Of a stretch of DNA of 64,000 nucleotides, positions 45,001 through 55,574 are shown in pieces (the first letter of the stretch is position 1; each line of letters starts with the position of its first letter). Source of the stretch: Ipomoea triloba (Eukaryota > Streptophyta > Magnoliopsida > Solanales > Convolvulaceae); the NCBI RefSeq assembly GCF_003576645.1, contig NC_044917.1, positions 23,280,280 through 23,344,279 on the forward strand, in the 5' to 3' direction. A program made the translations under genes and the position numbers. The notes beneath the pieces were generated by a model. That model did no database searches. It had not been told where the DNA came from and saw only the letters and a program-made list of their open reading frames with translations.

Positions 45001-47411
45001 AAAAATATCCTACGTACTGCGTTGGCCTCAACCCAAGTCACAAAGGCTGTTCGGGTATTCTTGGGTCTCACAGGCTATTACCGTCGATTCATACAAAACT
45101 ATGGGAAAATAGCCCAGTCGTTGACTGCACTTCTCAAGAAGGATATGGCGGACAAATTTCATTGGCCCAAAGAGGCGCAACTTGCCTTTGATGCATTGAA
45201 GGCTGCTGTGACTTCTGCACCAGTTCTAGCAACACCAGATTTTTCATAAACCTTCATTATTGAGTGAAGCACGTCCGATCGCATTCTTTAGCAAAGCCCT
45301 CTCGGGTCAAACCTTGGCAAAATCAGCCTATGAGAAGGAATTGATGGCACTGGTTTTAGCCATTCAACATTGGAGACCATATCTTGGAGGAAGAAAGTTT
45401 GTGGTTCGCACCGATCATAGTAGTTTACGTCATCTCTTGCAACAGCGAGTTACCACCCCATCGCAACAAAATTGGGATGCTAAGCTGATGGGTTATGACT
45501 TTGAGATCACTTACAAGCCGGGTAAAACAAACAAGGCAGTTGATGCTTTATCCAGACAACAAGAAGAGTTAGAGTTCTCAGCAATATCCTTACCTTTTTG
45601 GTTGGATTGGGATGCCCTAGCCGCCGAAATTTCACGAGATGCCAATTTAAAACTCATTATGGATCGACTGGAGCAGGACCCTACTAGCCAACCACCATTT
45701 CAGCTTGTTAATGGGCGATTGTTTTACAAAGGCGCATTGTTATACCGGCTACCTCACCGTGGATACCAAAACTATTGGAGGAATTCCATTCTACACCTAC
45801 AGGAGGTCACTCAGGAGCTTATCGCACTTACCGTAGATTGGCTGCGAGTGTATATTGGCAAGGAAGGATGAGACGTGTCCAGCAGTTTGTAGCAGAATAT
45901 CTCAGTTGCCAGAAAAATAAGTATGACACCTTGGCTCCTGCTGGTTTACTCCATCCGTTACCTATACAATCAGCGACCTAGGAAGATATCGCTATGGATT
46001 TCATCACCGGACTACCTCGATCAAATGGGCTGGATTGCATATGGGTGATAATAGATCGCTTCACTAAATATGCCCATTTTGTGGGGCTAAGACACCCGTT
46101 CACCGCCAAATCTCTTGCTGACATCTTTATGAAGGAGATTGTTCGCCTACACGGAGTACCACGTTCCATAGTAAGTGATCGAGACTCGGTATTCTTAAGC
46201 AATTTCTAGAAGGAATTCTTTGCTAAGCTCGGAACTAAGCTGCGAATGAGCAGTGCCTACCATTCGCAGACAGATGGACAGACCGAGGTCCTTAATCGCT
46301 GTCTGGAACAATATTTGCGATGCCTTGCTTCTGTACAACCCAAACAATGGGGAAGATATCTTCGTTGGGCTGAGTATTGGTACAATACTTCGTTTCAAGG
46401 GGCTGTCAAGATGTCACCCTTTTTTGCCGTATATTGGCGACCCCTTCCAACTCTGCATCAGTACTTACCAGGAGAGTTCAAGGTGGCAGCAGTGGCTGAG
46501 GAACACATTGATAGAAACGAGCTTCTAAGACAACTTCATTACAATTTGGAGCAAGCACAGAACCGTATGATAAAGGTGGCAAATACTAAACGACGCAATA
46601 TGGAGTTCGAGGAAGGTGACAATGTCCTACTAAAACTTCGGCCACATCACCAATCATCAGTACAACGTCGCATATACCAGAAACTCGCTCCAAGGTACTA
46701 TGGGTCATACACTATTCAGAAGAAACTAAGTGCAGTAGCTTACAAACTAGCACTTCCAACTTCAGCGAGAATACATCTAGTGTTTCATGTGTCACAACTT
46801 AGGCGTGTCACAGGCCACCACCCTGCAATCACCAAGCTTCCAGCAGACATGGTGGTAGAAGAACAAGGGTATATTCTGAAGGATATTCTAGGTACTCGAC
46901 TCAAGAATGGGGTGCCACAAGTTTTGGTGCAGTGGGAAAATCTGTCCCAGGATGACGCAACTTGGATGGATAATTTAGATTTTCTAGGTCAGTTTTTTCA
47001 CACTAGCCTTGTGGACAAGGCTACTTCAGGAGCGGGTGGCAATGATAACGCACCAAACCAGTGGATTGTTTACTCAAGGAGAAAGAAAGGAAATCAAGAC
47101 ATAAAGGGAAAGGGAAATCAATCCTCCAATCAAATAGCAGAATTCCAGAATACAAACAAGGCATAAGTCAAGGGATTGCAGCAAAGAATCAGGAAAGGAT
47201 ATTATGTTGTTTACTTTTTTATAACAAATATGAGATTATAAATAGGGAGTCTTCCTTAGAGTTTAGGAGGCAGTAGTAATTGGAAAATAAAAGCTAGTAT
47301 AGCTAGGCAAGAACCATTTCTTGCTGGAGGATATTTTATATATCCTTGTTTCTTGTTTCTTCTTAAATTCAATTCTCCTTTGTTCCTTCCTCAAAGCTCT
47401 TATCTTTAACA
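42075..47411 (+). mobile_element. Ty3/Gypsy chromovirus (Reina-like), degenerate, 5.3 kb
   Basis: LTRs are 42075-42412 and 47043-47411, beginning TGATAACGCACCAAACCA and ending in TAACA. The 5' LTR lacks about 31 bp present in the 3' LTR. The flanks are AATTT and AATTC, and unit A has the empty site AATTA at 26379-26383, so the insertion came after the duplication. The interior encodes gag, protease, reverse transcriptase, RNase H, integrase and a chromodomain in order, with many stops. Short LTRs and the chromodomain point to the Reina group. The expected tRNA primer site after 42412 is degenerate (TTGGTCTGAC). Confidence 0.9.
42435..47166 (+). pseudogene. Chromovirus gag-pol polyprotein with multiple stops
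   Basis: In order: gag (42435-43520, coiled-coil start and then LEIPTFDGTNPVGWL), protease (about 43780-43830, VDSSASHNFIS), reverse transcriptase (44330-44905, with [13 protein letters not shown] and [11 protein letters not shown]), RNase H (45262-45560), integrase (45775-46560; Asp in MDFITGLP, Asp in VSDRDSVF, Glu in DGQTEVLNR) and a chromodomain (about 46870-47000, VPQVLVQWENLSQDDATW). The RT active site reads FFDN instead of the usual FFDD. The first catalytic part of RNase H is deleted near 45250. Stops occur at 42806, 43200, 43514, 44904, 45249, 45979 and 46207 among others. The final frame runs 124 bp into the 3' LTR. It cannot encode a working polyprotein. Confidence 0.9.
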
Positions 47412-48475
47412 AATTCTCATTCGATTAGTCCCCCTTAGGTATTGATAACTACAATGTTATAAGTTCGATTTATTATTTTTTTTTTTGAATTAATTTGATA
47501 ACTATAAAAGTATAAAGTTATAAGTTTGATTTTTTTTTTTTGTTTGAGTTGATCAATTATGAGTAATATTGTCTGTTTTACCTTATTGTAGTCCTTTATT
47601 GATTAGAGTTACATATTTTTTGTCACTCCCTCAAAAATAGAATTTTTTTTAGTACTATTGAATCTTTTGCAATGTAGTATTTGTCCATAAAATTTTGAAT
47701 AGTAAAAATTGTAATACTGAATTGTTAAAGAGAGCTTGAAAAGACAACTTAAAAATGATCATACTTATAAGACAATGATTGAATTTGTACTACCCTATAA
47801 CCCATGAATAAACATGCAATTTACTTCTTTTTATTTTTTTAAACAATTATAATGTCAAGAATTATTACTCCCTTTATTTCATTTTTTATAATATTAAAGT
47901 TAAAATTAGTATGAAAATATATGTATAATAAAATGAGACCATTTAAATAAAGAATCTAGTAAACATGGTGCCGGGTTACTACTGTAGTCAAGTGGCATTG
48001 TTAACTACTTCAAAAGTTCTCCAGAAGTTTTTATTTTCCATTGAAAAAAAATGTTACAGTTGAAGTATAATTCAATTTATAAACATGACCCTAATCAAGC
48101 CTGTATAAACATTAAAATATTCTTGGTGGCTTGGTATAATGAACTAACATTCAATTTCTAAGAAAATAGAGAAAATTCCAATAACTAAACCATCATTCTG
48201 GTTTTCAAAAAAACTAAACCATCATTCGATGTCAATTGAATGCAAAAAAAGGGGGTGGGGGTTGGGGCTATATTAGCAATTGTAACTTTACAAATTGGGG
48301 TTAGTTGCCAAGCCTGCTTAGTTGCACCTTCTGTACAATTCAACTACTATACCTATTCTGCTGTCACCTTTCCCAATATATTCAATCTTTCTATAAAATT
48401 GAAGCTGTTTTTGCCAGCCTCCAAAATTAGCCCCCCCAAAAACCTAAACAAAAAGGAGCAGAGCGGAGCGGAGCT
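47412..48475. other. Intergenic between unit B and the RING gene
   Basis: The first part (to about 47825) is the end of duplication unit B. The rest is AT-rich and lies at the 3' side of the minus-strand RING gene, so it probably holds that gene's 3' UTR near 48300-48475. The plus-strand ORF 48240-48611 overlaps the last RING exon antisense and is not a gene. Confidence 0.5.
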
Positions 48476-51400
48476 TCATGTTTCACCAATGGCACAAGGA
48501 ATGCATGGAGGATCATTTGATTGGTTTTCAGGCGTGATGATATGCAAGCAATGGTCATGGAATACATGGCCGCAAGGAAGAACTGCGACAGCTGGCGGAA
48601 TGGAAGGCTGATGCACCGGCCCATCTGGACTGAATGCCACGTCCCTCTTGCACAACAGGCATTTGTGTCCACTGGGTTTTGGAGGTCCATCACAGCCTGC
48701 AGTTTTATAAGCCATCAGTGTTAGACCCACTTTCACACACCTATCAGCAATTGGGTCACCATTCCCAGAAAATATTGGGACTTATAGGGATGATTACATG
48801 TTGAATCTTGAGATAGTATACTATAGAGGTCATCTGGTTTTATGCTACTTGTTATAAGTACATAAACGCATCTGAGTAATATTCAACAAAGGGAACTGGT
48901 AGGAGATACCTTGCCACTTGACGTGAGGCAATGGAAGAGCAGGAGAGGGTGTGGGAAGTCGAGGTCGAAGGCTCTGTCCTGGGGGGCGAGCAACTGGACG
49001 CTGGACTATCTTCTTGCGCTGAGAAATTGGAGGGGGTTCATACGCTTTTCTTTTAAGAGATGGTTGGCCATGAGTTTCAGAAGCCTGCGGAATAGCATTG
49101 ACCTTTGCAGTAGGAATTCCATGACCTGTATATAGTAAATGTTCTCACTAAATTATCAGAAAAAGGTTGTGGAAGTTATAGATGTATGCATAATCAGACA
49201 AAGCATATGCAAAATGGTACCAGTGACAAAATCAGGTCCAGAAGGATTCCTGTTTATCTGTATAGGTACACTGACGCTGCTGGGGCCTAGTTTATCATTA
49301 AAAGAAAGTGTGTTAGTATGCCAGAATTAGTACTCGCAAGTTACTCATTTGCTGGTAAAATATCCTGCAATGCATTCCACTGAACCTAAATGGAATATTT
49401 AAAGAATCTTGAAATAGTAAACATTATTTACAAATATAACATATAGGTAAAAGTAGGTATAAAATACAATTAGCAAGCTATGGAAGAGCAAAATGAAACA
49501 GGTAACTGGTACAGGTGAAAATGTTGGCAGTAGATACCCTTAGCAGACACTGTTGGAAGCTGAGCAGGTCTTCTGTTTTGCGACTGATGTAGCTTACCCG
49601 AAAGTACTGATCAACAAAACAAGACTATAATTAGATTAAAGTGAAAGTGAAGAATATTAAATGCTTGAAAGATTCAACACCCAAATGCTCATTGTTCCAC
49701 CCATTACATTTCTTCTGAAAATGTTATCAGCTGCAGGAAATGAATTATCATCTAAGCTAAATATTTGCAGTAAATCAAGCTTTTTCCTTGAAAATCTCTT
49801 GCTTTTTAACACTACCACCATTCCCCACAAGTCCACAACCATCAAAAAAAAAAATTAACAAAGTAACAGAAAACAGAGAGAGTGAATTTAACTATAAGAT
49901 CATCCATCAACATTACAATTTCCCTTGCAGGAGAAATCTTTAGAAAGAAGAGATGATATGTTTATATGCACACCAATTTGGTTTTATATTCAAATGCTCT
50001 TACCATTTTGTGGGGCATGCTCTGCTTCCTTATGCAACACCCATTCTTGACCAGCTTGAGAAATAGCATCACCATTAAGTTGTAATCCTAGTCTCTTAGG
50101 AAATTGGTTTCCATTGGCAGGCTGCACAACACTGTTTTCTGCAATATGAACTCCAATTCTTTGTGGAAATAGGCCATTTCCTGCAATACTTGGAGAAGTA
50201 ATTTGCCCACTAGAAGACTGATAACCTGCAGAAATTTATTCCAAATTAGAGTTATAATTTTAAAGAAATCATCATCAATGAGGAAAAATGCAATCAACTA
50301 AGAATGAACTACAAAAAAGAAGAGGATTAGATAAACTACAGATGAGAGAACTTCAGGGATCCAACTATTTTATTAGCTTATCCCAAGTGGATAAGTATTA
50401 TTGCAATAACCAATAGGTCATTTAATTATATGAAAACTGTACCTTGATTACAGCTTCTCTGAAGCTAATATACTGTCTTAGTGTCTTACTATAACTTGCA
50501 AAAATAGTCCCAAAAACAATGAGGTAAATGCACTCACCAATGGGTTGAGCACTAAAAGGAAATAGACCATCTTCGACAGTTTGAGTTTGACTAATCCCTG
50601 AAGATGGACCAAGTTTTCCTGCGAATAAGATACAAAGAAAGATACTTATGAAATGTTTTTATGTTTGCATGCACTCAAGCTTAATGAGGTTTCTTTGTCA
50701 GCATTATCAACAAGAAAGGTTAAAAAAGAGTCATAACAATTGAAATTGAATCGAGTTAGGCAGTTAGCCAACCTGGAAAGAAAAAATGGCCCCAACAAGA
50801 TATGAACACTCTAAATGAAAGGTGTATATCTTGTATCCTCAGTAAAGGGGGAAACAAACTTTATTGGACCATGTTTAATACTTCTAATTTTGTCTAGATG
50901 AGTCTCTAGCACATTTATCACAAACAAAAGTAGCCAAATCAAGCACATGCATGATTTCAAAATCAACATACCGGGAAATATCAACTTATGCATGTTTAAA
51001 AATTACAAGCTTTTAAAAAAACAATCTGTACTTGGAAATACATTATAATAACAGTTTACTGATCACTTGAAAGCAATGTTGGAATTTCTATTGCATGCTA
51101 GATAAACAAAACATTCCAGTATGAAGCATACAACGAACAGAAATTCCAGAGCTTTTAAACAAAATGTGAAACTTCTATAAAGATAAGACTACAGAGGCTA
51201 ATGTAAAACTACAGTAGGCAAGAAATAATAGTGAAATACACAGTTAAACTCACCAAAATGATTTGGCCCGACTGATCCTCCTCTAGCCCTGGGAATACAG
51301 AAATTCATTGAAGGTTCTGGTGGCATGTTCTTTACACTATTTGGGTAGCTTTGCAGCTGCTCAGACATTATTTTAGGTGTGACGAATTCATTGTTAAAAG

Positions 51401-52589
51401 ATTCCAATGCTATATCAGACAGCTTAGTAGAACCAAGAGGAGAGGAATTGGTATTGTTAACTGTCAATGATGACAGAACCTGATCACCCATAACACCTCC
51501 GGCTCTATCCATTGGTATATACATAGAATTAGTTTTACCAACAAAGTCTGAATTTCTACCATTGTTTGCATAAGAAAGAGGCTGGTTAGCACTTAGTGCA
51601 GTCAATGGAAAAGGAAATGAATTTGGACTCGGTTCACTGCTGGCGGACATCAAAACTGCATCATCACTAGCAGACACATTACGGTGGCCCATAATGCAGG
51701 CAGTACTAGATACTCCATATGCATCACTACCACCAGCAAAGCTGTGAGGTAGACTTGAGGAATTTCTTCTCATCTGTGGAGAAGGAGAATTGTTGAAGTA
51801 TGGAGAGACTGTTCCATCTAATTTACTGGCAATCTCTTTGGTACTGAAAGCATTTCTTGATCTCTGCTCTGTGTTACCTCCTATCCCAAGTGTCAGGAAA
51901 CTCCCATCAATTGTTTTTGGAGTGCAAGACTGAGAATTACTGGCCAGGAAAGCTTTTCTAGTTTCTGTTCCTATAATATTTTGAGCATGCTCAAGCCTAG
52001 GTATGATATTCCCCATGTTTGGACATACAGCTGTCTTCAATGTTTTTAAACTATTAGACTTTGTTTCCTCCATGATAACATTGCCTCTTGTTTGCAAGAA
52101 ATTCATGTCCATCCCAGGATTTTGAAAAACATCATAAAAGACATCTTGGTTCATCAAACTATCCATAGAAAGCATATTACAATCATTTACTGGATGGTGT
52201 ATTCCTCCTGTGTTTCTTGAAGGATCAAGCATTGTAGGTGGGTTGAAGAAAGAGGGTGCAATGGTACTGACATTGATTGAATTTGGGGCAATATGTTGAT
52301 CATGCAAGCCACTGAATTTCACTCTACTATCCATCTGAATGTCATTGAACTCTGGCATGAAGGGGTATGACTGAAACGGGGCATTGACATTTTCAAGAGG
52401 GGAAGGAGTAATAGGAAAAGATGTTAAGGACAGGGAACCAAGGTCTGCCTTTGAACTAAAACCACCATGTATCATTCCATTACACTGCACATCTCCACTT
52501 TGCCTAATGGAAAGTGCAAGCTCATCATGCACTTGAAAAGGAGTAGATGCTAGTGGATGCTGTGTATCATTTGGGTTTTGGAATCCCAT
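48476..52589 (-). CDS. RING-H2 zinc-finger protein, seven coding exon parts resolved as six, 714 aa
   Basis: Minus-strand coding exons are 52589-51254, 50618-50538, 50225-50004, 49606-49538, 49125-48910 and 48696-48476. All introns are GT-AG and every junction is phase 1; the total is 2,145 nt. Residues 1-445 are a Ser/Asn/Pro-rich region without a known domain. Residues about 560-640 are basic and Pro-rich (QRKKIVQRPVARPPGQSLRP). Residues 654-705 hold a RING-H2 finger: CLLC, then PCGHVFHDHC, then CIPC, giving C3H2C3 ligands. Such fingers usually act as E3 ubiquitin ligases; substrates are unknown. The N-terminal Met is preceded by an acceptor site (CTCAG at about 52604), so the 5' UTR is spliced from an upstream exon near 53436-53530. 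No defect is seen. Confidence 0.85.
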
Positions 52590-53435
52590 TGATTAGCTTC
52601 AACCTGAGATAGAGCCAAATATAAAAGGGGGAACTTGTAGTCCTTCAGAACTATGCACATACCAGAGAAAAATAGATTATAAAAGGAAAACAAAGCAAAA
52701 ACCAAGAATCTCATACAAATCAAATCTTGCACTGGTCAATGGTGAGGCACAAACTTGAAAGATTTTAACAAGAAATTTGTTTGGGCGGGCAAATAAAATT
52801 GAAAGTAATTTAATCAGTTCAAAATAGACAAGGAAATTAAATTATTTGAAGGCCAGGGAACATCAGGGTTACCATGAAAGGAGCTTTGAGTACAAAATTG
52901 ACACCAGGGCAAGTTTTAAACATTCTCCGGGACCAAAGAAACATCTAGCAATCCACAACTACTAAAATGCATTCAGACACAACACCCACTCAAGAGTCAC
53001 TCACTCACTCCCAGGGGAAAAAAAGGAACCTCTTGTATCTTCATAACCCTCGACCCATAGAATTATATTTCAGGGAACCAATACTTCCCAAAGAACAGAT
53101 TTTACTAACAAAAAAATAAAACAAATCCTGAATTCCAGGATACACAGTTTTTTTTTTCGACCAATCCAAACCCTAGACGCTCATGAGTACAGATTATGCA
53201 AATAGTAAAAAATGAATTAAACAAGACAACGAAATTTTTAATCCGAGACTCTAGAAAACAAAAACAAAAACAAAAAAAGATGAAATGCATAATCGAGTCA
53301 ATCAATGTAATCAAGCTGGGCCACCATAAACACACAAAAAAACTACAAACACATGCTAGTCAACATGCTCAACATATGCATACACATATACGTACATATA
53401 GAAAATGGAAACTCAAAGGGGCGTGTTTTGGGTTT

Positions 53436-53530
53436 ACCGGAGGCTGTACAAGTACTGATAGCAATGATCGGAGAGTTTTTCCAAAGAGACGGAGGTTTAG
53501 AGAGAGAAAGTGGCGGAAGCCATGACCGAA
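53436..53530 (-). other. Probable 5' untranslated exon of the RING gene
   Basis: On the minus strand this leader ends at a good donor (CCTCCG followed by GTAAAC, at about 53436) that can join the acceptor just upstream of the ATG at 52589. It contains an eight-codon upstream ORF (53523-53497, MASATFSL). The transcription start was not located. Upstream, ACGTGGC motifs occur at about 53657-53664 and 53701-53708. Confidence 0.5.
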
Positions 53531-54068
53531 GCGCGGTGGCTGGGCGGTTGCGACTTGCGAGCTTTGGTGGGGAGTGGTGTGGTGGTGTGTTTTGGCGCTT
53601 TAGGGCTCTACGAGAGTTTTAAAGGGTTCGGTTGTGGGGGCCAGCAGCACCCGGACACGTGGCACCGAGAGAGCTCATTTGAAACGTTAAGCTGCAGGCT
53701 GACGTGGCATTTCTGGTTCCCCCATCAGGCGGTGAGGTTTTCTTACGTGACCCACCAATAAAAGCCCAGGAGAAAGGGGGGTTTTTGTCAGTTTAACAAA
53801 AGAGCGAGGGTGTTATTGGAATTTCAAGGGCATTGATGATAACATGGCGTGATAAGAACGCTGTCTGATGTCACCGGCATTACGTGCGAGATGATCCTCT
53901 CCGTTTTCCCGCCTCCGAAGCTGCCTTGGACGACCCTTCAATCCACCTCGGCTTCACCCTTCACCCAGCTCATCTCAACTGCTTTAACCTAGCGCCCTAC
54001 CCAAATCAATATACTCCGTATAATTAATTTTATATAAGAAATTATAACTTTTACTATGTATTTTTTTT
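53531..54068. other. Promoter-side intergenic DNA of the RING gene
   Basis: Relatively GC-rich, with ACACGTGGC and GACGTGGC motifs that resemble G-box/ABRE elements. No gene: the plus-strand ORFs at 53353-53761 cover the untranslated exon in antisense. Confidence 0.4.
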
Positions 54069-54250
54069 AATTATAATTTATGCCCCTCCATATGTCAATT
54101 ATCAATATCACACGTGAATTATTAGTGGTGTCAATTATCAATATCACACGGTACATATATTGCCTTCGTCGGGAGGGACAACATTTACATACTAATAATT
54201 TAAGAGTAACATTTATAATTAGCATATTATGGGACATAAATTACAATTTT
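54069..54250. mobile_element. Decayed copy of the foldback MITE
   Basis: Both ends match the 20322-20588 element: ATAATTTATGCCCCTCCATA on the left and GGGACATAAATTACAATT on the right. Much of the middle is shortened and diverged. It shows that the family has at least two members in the window. Confidence 0.8.
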
Positions 54251-55574
54251 TTTTTAAAGGATGAAAATAAAATATGAGTAGACAAATACTAGAATATTCC
54301 CTGTGAAAATTACAATGAAATTATCAAAATCTGGAAAAGGAAAGTGACAAAATAAAGTGGTGTTTGCACCAAAGAACAAAAGGGAAGGGGAAAAATCAAA
54401 TGGGTTCCTTAAGGGATAAGAGTTGAGACAAAAGCAATGACATTTTAGTCTACAAAACAGGGCCCCACTCAAAAATAACAAATTGATTATTTTTTGTTTA
54501 AGTTGAGAAGAGGACAATAATGTAGTGAGATGGATGTCAACAAGGTTAAAACTTAAAAGATTGATGCCATGCCCCCTTTAATTTCCAATTCTTGGTGGCA
54601 AAGAAAAGTTGGCATGGAGAAAGGGAATCTCCTCAAAATTTTAAGTATTCCCAATCCCCAATCAAACCAAGTGTTGGGTTTTTTTTGAGAATGCAATCAA
54701 AATCCCCAAACAACTTAGTTGCAACATCTTTTGGTTGTATGCAAAGTGTTTCAGCTGATTTTCCAAGGAGGGTTGAGGTAAAAAGAAACCAGACCCCACA
54801 TGCTGCCATAACAACAATACATAATATATCTTATCATACATGCAACTGATGCAATAGTCATTTCAATGATGTTTACATGAGAGCATAGTAATATTAATTA
54901 CTCTAACCTAAACTTTTGCTTTTGTATCTATTCAAATTTATCATCTAAAATCTCAATGTCATCATCTAAATATTGTTAGTCACGTGCATAGATAAAAAGG
55001 TATTGGCATACAACTTGGTGAATATTATGATGTTGAATGCGTGGTTAAAACTCAACCAATAATTTTGTAGTTAGGCCAATTTCCACATTCTGAAATTACA
55101 TAATAATTAATAATTTTGAAAAAAAAAAAAAAAAAAAAACTCTATTCATCATTAGAAATACAGTGTGTTAAGGCCACTATACGTAAAATGGATACTATAG
55201 CAGGTTACAAGTATAGAATCATTAACCTGTAAAATTTCAATTGTCACATAATTATTGCCCTTGAAGTTAGCTGCAAGTAAAATTCATCCACAGGCTTATT
55301 GGAAAACAATTGTTGATTGAAGTTTACTGCAAGTTTAGAAGCCAATTTCTGTAAGCTAGGCTTAATTTTGGTCTTTTTTATTTTTAACAGCACAAGTCAA
55401 TAGTCTATTAGTCTCTGTAGTCTGTACCCTCCTACAAAAAGGAAGATCACTCACTACATCAAAGTAAAATGCCAAAGAGAGGAGACGCCGAACATGAAAG
55501 AAAACTTGTTTAGAAAGCAGGTGTGCCTATGGTAAGAGTGTTTCTTCCAAGAAGACTCGAGAAATAAAAATGCA
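54251..55574. other. Intergenic between the RING and PIG-F genes
   Basis: AT-rich with a poly(A) run (55120-55139). The right part (about 55300-55574) is likely to include the 3' UTR of the PIG-F gene. No other gene or element is recognised. Confidence 0.5.

Larger units (their letters stand above)
37056..47825 (+). repeat. Segmental duplication, unit B
   Basis: Direct copy of 18640-26736. It contains gene copy B and a chromodomain Gypsy element at 42075-47411. It lacks the solo LTR and Helitron of unit A, the 1.3-kb promoter segment and about 360 bp of intron 4. The stretch 37056-38160 is AT-rich without genes. Confidence 0.95.

Noticed and set aside
18640..47825. Duplication as an assembly artefact (two alleles placed in tandem)
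   Set aside because: Not fully excluded, but each unit has its own insertions and deletions and the units are joined by 10 kb of distinct nested elements. It is kept as a check in the findings.
53353..53761. Plus-strand ORFs in the RING promoter region
   Set aside because: They overlap the untranslated exon of the RING gene in antisense and show no family signature.
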